A stretch of 64,000 bases of DNA, taken from an uncultured Blastocatellia bacterium. GTDB taxonomy: Bacteria; Acidobacteriota; Blastocatellia; HR10. The notes beneath the pieces were generated by a model, which did no database searches, was not told where the DNA came from, and saw only the letters and a list, made by a program, of their open reading frames with translations. This document shows positions 17,902 to 26,037 of this stretch, piece by piece. Position 1 is the first letter of the stretch; each line of letters starts with the position of its first letter. A program made the translations under genes and the position numbers. The stretch spans positions 62,001 to 126,000 of the forward strand of contig CALHAI010000007.1 of assembly GCA_937934295.1 (NCBI GenBank), given 5' to 3'.

Positions 17902-18741
17902 GTGAAGAAAAGAGGACTCATTATCGCGATCGTGATCTTCATCGGAATTCTGGTCACGCTCGGAGCCACCCAAGGGCCTGATCTCTACCGTATGGTCAAG
18001 GCGAAAGATCGGTTGAACAACGGCGCTGTCGCTTACGCGCGGGGCGACTATGATGAAGCCATTCGGCTCTTCAAGGAGGCCATGGAGCTTTACCCCAACA
18101 TGGAGCAAGCGCGGCTCTATTACGCGGCGGGCCTGTTCGCGAAGTTCAACCTCACGAACGAGAAATCACTGGCCTTGGAGTCGATGAAGATCTATGAGGA
18201 CGTCCACCAGAAGAATCCGACCAATGCCGATGCCATCGCTTATCTCGCCGTGATCCACAAGCACCTGGCCGATATGGCGGAGACCGAAGAAGAGCGCGAG
18301 CGGCACATGGAGCAGTACCGGGAGTGGACACTCAAGCGATTGGAGGTCCCCGGCCTCGATAATAAGGCCAAGGCCGAGATCTACTATACGCTTGGGCAGG
18401 GATACTGGCAGGAGTCATTCCAGCTCACGCAGCCCTATCAAGTGAATCGTCCGCCGCAGCCGGTCACGTGGAACGTGCCCGAGAGCGAAGTGCCGAAGGT
18501 GAAGGCGTTGGTGCAAAAGGGCATGGAATATCTCAACAAGGCCGTCGAGCTGAATCCCGAATACGGCGATGCGTGGGCGTACATCAACTTGCTCTATCGC
18601 GAACAGGCGAAAGTCGAGAAGGATCCGAGGGTGCGCGCCGAGTTGACCCGCTTGGCCGATCAAGCGCGCGATCGCGCGATGGAGCTGTATAAGCGGCGAG
18701 AAGAGCAGCAGAAGCAACAGCAAGCGCAAAAGTCCACCTAA
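17902..18741 (+). CDS. Tetratricopeptide-repeat membrane-anchored protein
   Basis: A 279-residue protein with GTG start after GGGGGAGG. The N-terminal helix IIAIVIFIGILVTLGATQ anchors it to the inner membrane. Tetratricopeptide repeats follow: GAVAYARGDYDEAIRLFKEAMELYPN, a middle repeat with NPTNADAIAYLAVIHKHLADM, and a final GMEYLNKAVELNPEYGDAWAYINLLYREQ. A coiled tail is rich in Glu, Gln and Lys. As the last gene of the tonB-exbB-exbD-exbD operon, before a terminator, it is a candidate periplasmic scaffold for the TonB motor. That role is inferred from position only. Confidence 0.75.
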   Translation: MKKRGLIIAIVIFIGILVTLGATQGPDLYRMVKAKDRLNNGAVAYARGDYDEAIRLFKEAMELYPNMEQARLYYAAGLFAKFNLTNEKSLALESMKIYEDVHQKNPTNADAIAYLAVIHKHLADMAETEEERERHMEQYREWTLKRLEVPGLDNKAKAEIYYTLGQGYWQESFQLTQPYQVNRPPQPVTWNVPESEVPKVKALVQKGMEYLNKAVELNPEYGDAWAYINLLYREQAKVEKDPRVRAELTRLADQARDRAMELYKRREEQQKQQQAQKST

Positions 18742-18768
18742 CTCGGCCAGCGGGCGGATCACTGCAAG

Positions 18769-18807
18769 GTGGAGGATTCACGTCGCGTGAGCTCCTCCAC
18801 TTTTTTT
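18769..18807 (+). terminator. Rho-independent terminator after the tonB operon
   Basis: A long hairpin: outer arms GTGGAGG (18769-18775) and CCTCCAC (18794-18800), inner arms TCACG and CGTGA, then seven Ts (18801-18807). It is 28 bases after the TPR gene stop and is the only textbook intrinsic terminator I find in the window. Confidence 0.88.
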
Positions 18808-18898
18808 ATCCCCGAAAACGAGTGGCCCTTCCGCCGCTAGTCGAAGGTCGTCATCATCCAGTAGAATACCCGTTTGGGGAGAGAGGAGGCCCGAGTCG

Positions 18899-21070
18899 GT
18901 GATCCGGTTCGAGGACATTCTGGGGAAGGTCGAACGGTATCATCCGGAGGCCGATCTGGAGCTTCTGCGCCGCGCGTATATCTTCTCGGCGCGCGAGCAT
19001 CGCGGGCAGGTTCGCCTCAGCGGGGAGCCCTATCTCGTCCATCCGCTTGAAGTCGCTAATATCTTGGCCGATCAGCGACTCGATGTCGTCACCGTCAGTG
19101 CGGGGCTCTTGCACGACGTCATCGAAGACTGCGGCGTCACGCTCGAAGAGCTGGAGGCGTATTTCGGCTCGGAGATCGCCCACATCGTCAACGGAGTGAC
19201 GAAAATCGGTCAGATCGCTTTTGCCTCTCGCGAGGAAGCGCAAGCCGAGAGCGTGCGGAAGATGGTCCTGGCGATGGTGGATGATGTTCGCGTGATCCTG
19301 GTGAAACTGGCCGATCGGTTGCATAACATGCGGACGCTCGATCCCCTGCCCCGTGAGAAACAGATCCGCATCGCGCAAGAGACGCTTGATGTCTTCGCCC
19401 CTATCGCTCATCGGTTGGGCATGGGCCGCCTACGCGGGGAACTCGAGGACCTCGCCTTCAAGCATCTCTATCCGGAGGACTATCGCCGACTCAAGGAGTC
19501 GATCGATCGCAAGCGTCCGCAGTTGGAAGCGCATTTGGAAGAGGTGAAGGCGCGGATGCGGGAGAAGCTCGAAGCGGAGGGAATCCTCGTGATCGCCATC
19601 GAGGGGCGCGTCAAGCGCCTCTACAGCATCTTCCAAAAGATGCGCCGCAAGAAGGTCCCCCTCGATCAGATCTACGATCTGATGGCTGTGCGCGTGATCG
19701 TCTCCAGCGTGCGCGAGTGCTATGCCGCGCTGGGCATCATCCATCAGAATTGGAATCCCATCCCCGGGCGTATCCGAGATTGGATCGCTACGCCGCGCGA
19801 GAACATGTACCAATCGCTCCATACATCGGTCGTCAGCGAGAACGGCCAATCGTTTGAGGTGCAGATCCGCACCGAGGAGATGCATCGGGTAGCCGAGGAG
19901 GGCATCGCCGCCCACTGGAAGTACAAGGAGGGGAAGCTCGGCGCGCAGGCCGAGGATAAGATGATCGCGTGGCTCCGTCGCCTGCTCGATGAGCAGCACG
20001 AAGCGCACGACGCTCGCGAATTCCTCGAAGACCTGAAGCTCGACCTCTCCCCCAAAGAGGTCTTCGCCTTCACCCCTAAGGGGAAAGTCATCGAGCTGCC
20101 GCAAGGAGCGACGCCCATCGATTTCGCTTACGCCATCCATACGGAGATCGGCCACCACTGTGCGGGCGCGAAAGTGAACGGCCGGCTTGTCCCGCTCCGG
20201 TATCAGATCAAGACGGGCGACATCGTGGAGATCCTCACCTCCCCGAATCAACATCCGAGTCGCGACTGGCTGCGCTTTGTGAAGACCAATCGCGCGCGCA
20301 CGAAGATTCGGCGATGGCTCCGCGAGCAGGAGCACTTACAAGCGACGGACCTTGGCCGGCGACTCTTGGAGCGAGAAGCCGAGAAGCTCCATCTCAAGCT
20401 CAAGAACCTGCTGGGCGAAGGAGAGTTGGAGAAGATCGCTCCCAACTATGGGTACCAGAAAGCGGAGGACTTGCTGGCCGCCATCGGCTACGGGAAGGTC
20501 TCCGCGCGCAACGTCCTCACCCGCTTCGTCCCGGCTGAGGTGCTCGCCCAGTTGGAGGAGAAGCCGAAGTCGAAGCTCGTGGAAGTCACCGAGCGGGTCA
20601 AGAGAGCCCTCGGCCTGCGAGAAGCGCCCATTCGCGTTCGGGGCGTCGAGGACCTCATGGTCTATCGGGCGCGCTGTTGTAACCCCATTCACGGGGAAGA
20701 GATCATCGGCTACATCACCCGAGGACGGGGCGTGGCCGTCCACGCGCGGCGCTGCAGCAACGTCCCCGCCCTGTTCGTCAACCGCGAGCGCATCGTCGAG
20801 GTGGAATGGACACGAGGGGGAGAGAACGAACCCTATGCCGTCCCCTTGTATGTGGTCGTTGAAGATCGGCAGGGTATCCTGGCCGAGATCACCTCGGCGA
20901 TCGCCAATATCAAGACGAACATTCGCGACGCTCGCGCTCGAACAACGTCGGATGGGCGCGGCGAGATTCGGATCACCGTTGAGATCCTCGACTTGAAGCA
21001 CCTCGAACGCGTCACAAATGCCATTCGAGCCGTCAAAGGGGTGATTGATGTCGAACGAGAGGAGCGGTGA
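18899..21070 (+). CDS. rel: Bifunctional (p)ppGpp synthetase/hydrolase, RelA/SpoT family
   Basis: A 723-residue stringent-response enzyme with GTG start after GAGAGGAGG. Domains in order: HD hydrolase (EHRGQVRLSGEPYLVHPLEV, LLHDVIED, then LADRLHNMRTL) about residues 30-150; synthetase (KMRRKKVPLDQIYDLMAVRV, NMYQSLHTSVVSENG, EEGIAAHWKYKEGK) about 220-340; TGS (VFAFTPKGKVIELPQGATPIDFAY) about 385-445; zinc-finger-like RARCCNPIHGEEIIGYITRGRGVAVH; and C-terminal ACT. The intact HD residues indicate that it both makes and degrades the alarmone. ridA follows with no gap. Confidence 0.95.
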   Translation: MIRFEDILGKVERYHPEADLELLRRAYIFSAREHRGQVRLSGEPYLVHPLEVANILADQRLDVVTVSAGLLHDVIEDCGVTLEELEAYFGSEIAHIVNGVTKIGQIAFASREEAQAESVRKMVLAMVDDVRVILVKLADRLHNMRTLDPLPREKQIRIAQETLDVFAPIAHRLGMGRLRGELEDLAFKHLYPEDYRRLKESIDRKRPQLEAHLEEVKARMREKLEAEGILVIAIEGRVKRLYSIFQKMRRKKVPLDQIYDLMAVRVIVSSVRECYAALGIIHQNWNPIPGRIRDWIATPRENMYQSLHTSVVSENGQSFEVQIRTEEMHRVAEEGIAAHWKYKEGKLGAQAEDKMIAWLRRLLDEQHEAHDAREFLEDLKLDLSPKEVFAFTPKGKVIELPQGATPIDFAYAIHTEIGHHCAGAKVNGRLVPLRYQIKTGDIVEILTSPNQHPSRDWLRFVKTNRARTKIRRWLREQEHLQATDLGRRLLEREAEKLHLKLKNLLGEGELEKIAPNYGYQKAEDLLAAIGYGKVSARNVLTRFVPAEVLAQLEEKPKSKLVEVTERVKRALGLREAPIRVRGVEDLMVYRARCCNPIHGEEIIGYITRGRGVAVHARRCSNVPALFVNRERIVEVEWTRGGENEPYAVPLYVVVEDRQGILAEITSAIANIKTNIRDARARTTSDGRGEIRITVEILDLKHLERVTNAIRAVKGVIDVEREER

Positions 21071-21451
21071 ATGATGCGACGGACGATCACAACCGATCAA
21101 GCTCCGCGCGCCATCGGTCCGTATGTCCAGGCCGTTCAGGTCGGCGAATTGATCTTCGTCTCCGGGCAGATCGCTCTCGATCCGGAGACAGGTGAACTCG
21201 TCCCCGGAGGGATCGAAGAACAGACCGAGCGCGTGTTGCAAAACCTCCGGGCCATTTTGGAAGCCGCCGGTTCGTCCTTAGAGAAGGTGGTCAAGACGAC
21301 CGTCTACCTGACGGATCTCCATGACTTCTCGAAGATGAACGAGGTCTATGCGCGATATTTCCCAGGGGAGAAACCAGCACGGGCGACCGTCGAGGTCTCG
21401 CGCTTGCCCCGCAATGCGCGGATCGAGATGGATGCCATCGCGACGCTCTGA
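21071..21451 (+). CDS. ridA: RidA family reactive intermediate deaminase
   Basis: A 126-residue YjgF/YER057c/UK114 protein. Conserved blocks are APRAIGPYVQAVQVGELIFVSGQIALDP, RVLQNLRAILEAAGSSLEKVVKTTVYL, NEVYARYF and PARATVEVSRLPRNARIEMDAIA, including the substrate-binding Arg of the RATVEV motif. RidA hydrolyses enamine/imine intermediates produced by PLP enzymes such as threonine dehydratase. The start directly follows the rel stop codon, preceded by GAGGAGCGG inside rel, so it is translationally coupled to rel. Confidence 0.93.
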   Translation: MMRRTITTDQAPRAIGPYVQAVQVGELIFVSGQIALDPETGELVPGGIEEQTERVLQNLRAILEAAGSSLEKVVKTTVYLTDLHDFSKMNEVYARYFPGEKPARATVEVSRLPRNARIEMDAIATL

Positions 21452-21464
21452 AGGAGAGACGGGA

Positions 21465-21656
21465 TCAGGCCGCCTTGACGACCTTCCCCGCCTTCAGACA
21501 CCGCGTGCAGACGCGGAGGCGTCGGACAGAGCCGTTGATGCGCGCGCGCACGCGATGCAGATTCGGCTCGAATTTATGCTTAGTGCGATTGCCCGCGTGG
21601 CTGACGCGATGCCCGAACTGCGGCCCTTTGCCGCAAATGACACATCGTTGTGCCAT
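21465..21656 (-). CDS. rpmB: 50S ribosomal protein bL28
   Basis: A 63-residue large-subunit protein, [21 protein letters not shown] at the N-terminus and [13 protein letters not shown] at the C-terminus. Two Cys-x2-Cys pairs make it the zinc-binding C+ type. The ATG at 21656 is chosen because homologues begin at MA-x-RC; an ATG 14 codons upstream gives an unsupported extension. It is convergent with ridA (13 bases) and divergent from the SurA-like gene. Confidence 0.95.
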   Translation of the reverse strand: MAQRCVICGKGPQFGHRVSHAGNRTKHKFEPNLHRVRARINGSVRRLRVCTRCLKAGKVVKAA

Positions 21657-21704
21657 CGTTCGCTCTCTCCCCCACGTGATATTCTTGGCGTGAATCAACT
21701 CTCG

Positions 21705-21734
21705 AAGGTAGCAGAAGATCGCTCATCTCGTCAA
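21705..21734 (-). promoter_or_regulatory. Promoter of rpmB
   Basis: Minus-strand TTGACG (21734-21729), 18-base spacer, TACCTT (21710-21705) preceded by CTGC. About 50 bases before the rpmB ATG, in the divergent intergenic region. Confidence 0.45.
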
Positions 21735-21746
21735 GCAGGAGGGGTC

Positions 21747-22832
21747 ATGAGGAGAATCGCCCTTCTCAGCGTACTCGGCATCAGCCTCATGCTCAACGCC
21801 TGTAAAGATCGGCCGCAGAGCCGCGCGACGGCTGAGGATGTGGCCGCGCGAGTCAACGGCGTGGAGATCACACTCTCGGAAGTGGATCGGCTCATCGAAC
21901 AGCAGCTTCGCGCCGGCGCGCAACAAGGGCAAGCGCCGCCGACACCCGCCGAGCTGGCGGCCGTCCGCCTTCAAGTCCTCGAAGGCCTCATCACCCAGCA
22001 AGCCCTCTATCAAAGGGCCGAGCGCCTGGGTCTCCTCCCCACCGAAGACGAGATCCTTCAAGGCATTCAACAGTTCAAACGCGAACGGGGATTGAGCGAA
22101 GAGGGCTTTCAACGGACGCTCCGCGAATTGGGTCAGACCGAAGAGCAATTCCGACGTGAGATTCGCCGTCAATTGGCGATCCAGAAGCTTTTCGATCGAG
22201 AGGTGACGCCGCGCATCACCGTCACCGACCGCGAGATCGAGGACTTTTACAAGGCCAATAAAGCCCAGTTCGTCGAGCGGCGGGGCTTCGCGCTAGCGCG
22301 CATTCTGGTGACGCCGGGGAGAGATAATGTCCCGGATGACGCCGTCGGAGCTGAGGCCGCTGAACGGAAGATTCGGGAGATTTATGAGCAGTTGCGTCGC
22401 GGGGCGGATTTCGCGACCGTCGCCGCGCGCCGCTCCGAGGACCCCTTAACGGCAACCCGAGGAGGGGAGTGGGGATTCTTCCCCGAGACGAGTGAACAGT
22501 TCCCGGAAGCATTGCGCGCGCGCCTGTCGGCCATGCGCGAAGGTGACATCACGGAGCCGATCCGCATTGGCAACGCATGGCTCATCATAAAACTCGTCCG
22601 CCGCATCCAGCGTGATCGCGAGCTGACGCTTGATGAAGTACGCGCCCAGATCGTCGAAGAGCTGCGCGGTCAACGGGAACAAGTGCTGCAGACGGCCGTG
22701 ACCCGATTGGCGCTCGCGGAATCGCGCATCGAGAATATGCTCGCGCAGCGGATGCTGGAGAATCCGGCGAACTTCGGGGGCTTGCGCCCGATCGCTCTTC
22801 CGGCGCCGTCAGCCTCCGGCCAATCACGATGA
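21747..22832 (+). CDS. SurA-like periplasmic lipoprotein with parvulin PPIase domain
   Basis: A 361-residue lipoprotein. ATG 21747 follows AGCAGGAGGGG; the signal MRRIALLSVLGISLMLNAC carries the lipobox Leu-Asn-Ala-Cys, so Cys-19 should be lipidated. A SurA-type N-terminal helical chaperone domain (VNGVEITLSEVDRLIEQQL through TPRITVTDREIEDFYKANK) is followed by a rotamase domain (GFALARILVTP, GADFATVAARRSEDPLTATRGGEWGFF, LRARLSAMREGDITEPI, AWLIIKLV). It would fold outer-membrane or exported proteins. The open frame extends upstream, but the lipobox fixes the start. Confidence 0.88.
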   Translation: MRRIALLSVLGISLMLNACKDRPQSRATAEDVAARVNGVEITLSEVDRLIEQQLRAGAQQGQAPPTPAELAAVRLQVLEGLITQQALYQRAERLGLLPTEDEILQGIQQFKRERGLSEEGFQRTLRELGQTEEQFRREIRRQLAIQKLFDREVTPRITVTDREIEDFYKANKAQFVERRGFALARILVTPGRDNVPDDAVGAEAAERKIREIYEQLRRGADFATVAARRSEDPLTATRGGEWGFFPETSEQFPEALRARLSAMREGDITEPIRIGNAWLIIKLVRRIQRDRELTLDEVRAQIVEELRGQREQVLQTAVTRLALAESRIENMLAQRMLENPANFGGLRPIALPAPSASGQSR

Positions 22833-22844
22833 GCGCGCCCTCTT

Positions 22845-23558
22845 TCAGGAACTGAGGGTGCGCGCGACGACGAATCCGTAGACGGCGCGCGCGCCGGCCG
22901 CGCGCACCGTTCGAGCACACTCGTTCAAGGTCGCTCCGGTCGTGTAGACATCGTCCACCACGAGCACGACTTTTTCCCGAACAGCCTCCGCCGAAGTGAC
23001 GACGAAGCATCGGGCGAGGCTGCGCGCCCGAGCCCACGCATCCGCTCCCGCTCGATGCGGTTCCGTGTAAAGCACGCGCCGTAAGACTCCTCGCCGCAGA
23101 GGACGGCCAAGCGCGCACGCGATTTCTTCGGCCAAAAGGTCCGCTTGGTTGTACCCTCGCTCGCGCTGTCGCCGCGGATGAAGCGGTACGGGGAGCACAA
23201 GCTCCACATCGCGAAACGTCAACTCCGTCGCTACCCCTTTACGAATCTCCTCGCGCAAGCGCCGGCACACATACGGCTTCCTCTTCAAGAAGAGCAGATG
23301 AGCGCGAAGCGCACCAGCGTACGGTCCGAGAAACCGCAGGCGATCTAACGCCATCTCCCGACATGCCGGACATCTCTCCGATGGGACGTTCACCGGCGCA
23401 TAGCAGCGAGCGCATCGCGCTGCCGGAAGCCGAGCGAGCGCCGACCAACACGCCGCACACGTGATCCCATCAGCGAGCGACTCCACGGGCTCTCCACAAA
23501 GCATGCATCGAGAGGGGAAGATCACGCTGAGCACGAAGTCCGCGAAGGATCGTCCCAC
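22845..23558 (-). CDS. comF: ComF family protein (phosphoribosyltransferase fold)
   Basis: A 237-residue protein beginning with GTG. The N-terminus has a four-pair zinc ribbon (CMLCGEP, CAACW, CARCYAP, CPACRE), then a type I phosphoribosyltransferase core with LVLPVPLHPRRQRERGYNQADLLA and the PRPP loop VVLVVDDVYTTGATL. ComF proteins take part in DNA uptake during natural transformation in several bacteria. No other competence gene is adjacent; it is the last gene of the minus-strand block, 20 bases after the DUF2007-like gene. Confidence 0.9.
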   Translation of the reverse strand: MGRSFADFVLSVIFPSRCMLCGEPVESLADGITCAACWSALARLPAARCARCYAPVNVPSERCPACREMALDRLRFLGPYAGALRAHLLFLKRKPYVCRRLREEIRKGVATELTFRDVELVLPVPLHPRRQRERGYNQADLLAEEIACALGRPLRRGVLRRVLYTEPHRAGADAWARARSLARCFVVTSAEAVREKVVLVVDDVYTTGATLNECARTVRAAGARAVYGFVVARTLSS

Positions 23559-23578
23559 GGGTCTCCCTCACTCCGAGT

Positions 23579-23827
23579 TCACCCGGCTTGATCCTCGGAA
23601 AACGGCTTTTGGAAGAAGGCCTGATACAACGACTGCGCGCGCTCCAGATCGGCCTCCGCCACGAGGAGTCGAATCGGCTGCGCGCCACTCACGATCCCCA
23701 GCGGATCGCTCATCCCGCTCAGGATGGCGGAGATCCCCTCGCGGGCGAGCAATTCCCGCACCATCTCCGCCTCGGCGACCGCCGTGAAGTGGGCCAACAG
23801 GACGAACCGGACATCTTCGCCGCTCAT
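23579..23827 (-). CDS. DUF2007-like small signal-transducing protein
   Basis: An 82-residue protein whose ATG overlaps the dapF stop (ATGA), which decides the start over an ATG at 23842. The sequence FVLLAHFTAVAEAEMVRELLAREGISAILS and IRLLVAEADLERAQSLYQAFF matches the DUF2007 (putative signal transducing protein) pattern: a ferredoxin-like fold where one strand pair reads a transfer of the form value-to-subunit. Function is not established for this family. It sits in the dapF-comF block and is probably cotranslated with dapF. Confidence 0.7.
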   Translation of the reverse strand: MSGEDVRFVLLAHFTAVAEAEMVRELLAREGISAILSGMSDPLGIVSGAQPIRLLVAEADLERAQSLYQAFFQKPFSEDQAG

Positions 23828-24684
23828 ATCGGCCCCACCCATTCTCCGAAAAAGAGGACTTCCGCCGGTCCCTCAACGGCGATGCGGTCATCCGGCTGCC
23901 ACCGGACACGCATCGCACCGGCTGGCGTGTGCACCCATGCCTCTCTCTCCGCCAGTTCATTGAGCACGGCCGCGACGAGTGCCGCCGACGCTCCTGTCCC
24001 CGAAGAGAGCGTCTCCCCCACGCCGCGCTCCCATATCCGCAGTTCAAGGTTCTGACGATCCCAAACGCGCACGAATTCCACGTTGGTCCGTTCGGGAAAG
24101 AGCGGATGTCGCTCGATGGCCGCTCCCACGTGCCGAATGTCCACCGCGGCGAAGTCTTCCACGAACACGATGCAGTGGGGATTCCCCAAGGAGCACGCGG
24201 TGATGGGAATCTCGCGCTCGTGGACGCGAATCGAAACCCCCACGACGCGCGAACGCGCGGGCTCTAGAGCCATCGGGATCGCAGCGCTGGAGAGCACAGG
24301 CGTCCCCATATCGGCGAGAAATTCAAAGTGCGTCCCCTCGCGACGAATCTGCTCCAAGCGTTTCACCCCCGCCTTCGTTCGGATGCGCACGACGGGCTCC
24401 TGCCATCGTCCCGTGAATGCGAGATACGCGGCCAGGCAGCGAAGGCCATTGCCGGAGATCTCCGCCTCCGTCCCATCGGCGTTCCAGAGGCGCATCTCGA
24501 AATCCGCTTCCGATTCTGAGGAAGGTGGCGCGACGAGGATCACGCCATCGGCGCCGATGCCAAAATGGCGATGACACCACCGCGCCGCCCACCGAGCGAC
24601 CTCCTCCTCCAAAATGTGCTCGCGAGCGACGACGAGGAAGTCGTTACCCAGAGCCTGAAGCTTACAAAACGGTATACGCCGCAT
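23824..24684 (-). CDS. dapF: Diaminopimelate epimerase-family protein with both catalytic Cys replaced by Ser
   Basis: A 286-residue protein with the two-lobed DapF fold: FCKLQALGNDFLVV, FGIGADGVILV, RLWNADGTEAEISGNGLRC, SLGNPHCIVFVED, NVEFVRVWDR and ERGVGETLSSGTGASAALVA. DapF interconverts LL- and meso-diaminopimelate for lysine and peptidoglycan using a Cys pair in CGNG and ACGTG. Here both positions are Ser (about Ser-77, codon TCC, and Ser-228, codon TCG). Everything else around the active site is kept, so the protein is probably functional but its chemistry or substrate is open. Located between HIT and DUF2007-like genes; the next downstream start overlaps its stop. Confidence 0.8.
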   Translation of the reverse strand: MRRIPFCKLQALGNDFLVVAREHILEEEVARWAARWCHRHFGIGADGVILVAPPSSESEADFEMRLWNADGTEAEISGNGLRCLAAYLAFTGRWQEPVVRIRTKAGVKRLEQIRREGTHFEFLADMGTPVLSSAAIPMALEPARSRVVGVSIRVHEREIPITACSLGNPHCIVFVEDFAAVDIRHVGAAIERHPLFPERTNVEFVRVWDRQNLELRIWERGVGETLSSGTGASAALVAAVLNELAEREAWVHTPAGAMRVRWQPDDRIAVEGPAEVLFFGEWVGPI

Positions 24685-24687
24685 CGC

Positions 24688-25044
24688 TCATCCAGGTGGC
24701 CAGCGCAAAAGGCGCCCACCGAGGAGATGCAGGTGGAGGTGAAAGATGCTTTGCCCCGCCCGCGGCCCCGTATTGATGACCACGCGATACCCCTCTTTGG
24801 CGATCCCGATGTGATTCGCCACCTTCGATGCGATCCGCAGCATGTGCCCGAGCAGCGCTTCATCCTGAGGAGCCGCGTCATTCAACGAATCCCTATGCTC
24901 GCGAGGGATGATCAAGATGTGCCACGGCGCCTGAGGATTGATGTCTTTGAACGCAACCACTTGATCATCCTGGTAGAGGATGTCGGCCGGATGATCTCCA
25001 CGCGCGATGTGACAGAAGATGCACTCGCGTTCGTCGGTGTTCAT
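24688..25044 (-). CDS. HIT family nucleotide-binding hydrolase (HINT-like)
   Basis: A 118-residue protein. ECIFCHIARGDHPADILYQDDQVVAFKDINPQAPWHILIIP is followed by GYRVVINTGPRAGQSIFHLHLHLLGGR, with the histidine triad HLHLHLL. HINT proteins hydrolyse nucleoside phosphoramidates such as adenylated lysine. GGAGAGG upstream supports the ATG at 25044; further upstream codons look non-coding. It ends 3 bases before dapF and is separated from prmC by 117 bases holding a perfect inverted repeat. Confidence 0.92.
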   Translation of the reverse strand: MNTDERECIFCHIARGDHPADILYQDDQVVAFKDINPQAPWHILIIPREHRDSLNDAAPQDEALLGHMLRIASKVANHIGIAKEGYRVVINTGPRAGQSIFHLHLHLLGGRLLRWPPG

Positions 25045-25106
25045 CTTCACCTCTCCGCACATCGTGTTCGCCGATGAGCCCCGCTCGCTCGCGCGAGCCA
25101 CTCGAA

Positions 25107-25122
25107 GTGGGAATTTTCCCAC
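25107..25122. repeat. Perfect 16-base inverted repeat upstream of the HIT gene
   Basis: Arms GTGGGAA and TTCCCAC are separated by TT. It lies 63 bases before the HIT start on the minus strand, in the only sizeable gap of this block. It has no T-run, so it is not a terminator; an operator or a small RNA hairpin is possible. Confidence 0.4.
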
Positions 25123-25161
25123 ACCTTGATCTCCAAGGGAAGGAGAGAAGCCGCCTCCGGC

Positions 25162-26037
25162 TCAGGCTCGGCGTCGCAGTACGAGCGTTCGCTCGATCCC
25201 CTGGAGATCGCGCTTGACCTCGACCACTTCCCACACTGTCGGCTCCAGGGCCTCGCAGAGCGACGGATATTGCCCGTATCCCATCTCACAGATGAGATAC
25301 CCTCCCGGCTTCAGGAACTTCGGTCCGTCGGCGAAGAGCCTCCGTTGAACGCTCGAAGCGTCCGGTCCGGCGATCAGGGCCAAGCGGGGCTCATAGTCTC
25401 GGACCTCGCGCGGAAGAGTCGGCAGCTCAGCCTCGGGGATATAGGGCGGGTTCGCGACGATGAAATCGGCCTTCGGCAGCTGCGGCAGGGCTTCCAGGGC
25501 TGAGAAGAGATCGCTCGCGAGGAACTCAATACGCGCGTGCACACCGTGCCGTTCGGCATTGCGCCGCGCGATGGCGAGAGCGGCTTCCGAGAGGTCAAGC
25601 GCCAGAACGCGCGCGCGCGGCAAGTGCACGGCAAGCGTCACGGCCAAACACCCTGATCCCGTCCCCACGTCAATGAGCAGCACTTCCGAATCTCTCGTGC
25701 GCGCCAGGTCCAAGACGGCCTCCACGATCAATTCCGTCTCCGGCCGCGGGATCAGGACATCCGGCGTGACCAGGAAATCGAGCCCGAAGAACTCCTGATG
25801 TCCGGTGATGTACTGCAGTGGCTCTCCCTGCACCCGTCGTTCGACCAAGCGCGCGAACTCCGCCCATGCGGATTCCGAAAGCGGCTCCTCCGGTCGGGTG
25901 AGGAGGTAAAGGTAATCCCTCTGCAAGACGTGCGCGAGCAACGTCCCGGCCGTGCGTCGCGGCTCTTCGACGTTTGCCGCCTCCAGACGCCGTCGCGCCC
26001 ACTCCAGGGCCCGGCGAATCGTCTCCATGGGCCTCAC
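25162..26037 (-). CDS. prmC: Peptide chain release factor N5-glutamine methyltransferase
   Basis: A 291-residue SAM-dependent enzyme that methylates the GGQ glutamine of release factors RF1/RF2. N-terminal helical domain, then VQGEPLQYITGHQEFFGLDF, LIPRPETELIVEA, the SAM-binding VLLIDVGTGSGCLAVTLA and the catalytic NPPYIPEAEL motif. The ATG overlaps the stop of the preceding gene (ATGA). prfA, the usual partner, is not in the window. Part of a block of translation and RNA genes (tmRNA, rph, prmC). Confidence 0.93.
   Translation of the reverse strand: MRPMETIRRALEWARRRLEAANVEEPRRTAGTLLAHVLQRDYLYLLTRPEEPLSESAWAEFARLVERRVQGEPLQYITGHQEFFGLDFLVTPDVLIPRPETELIVEAVLDLARTRDSEVLLIDVGTGSGCLAVTLAVHLPRARVLALDLSEAALAIARRNAERHGVHARIEFLASDLFSALEALPQLPKADFIVANPPYIPEAELPTLPREVRDYEPRLALIAGPDASSVQRRLFADGPKFLKPGGYLICEMGYGQYPSLCEALEPTVWEVVEVKRDLQGIERTLVLRRRA

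Noticed and set aside
22222-22512. Minus-strand frames opposite the SurA-like gene
   Set aside because: They are antisense to a lipoprotein with an intact lipobox and parvulin motifs.
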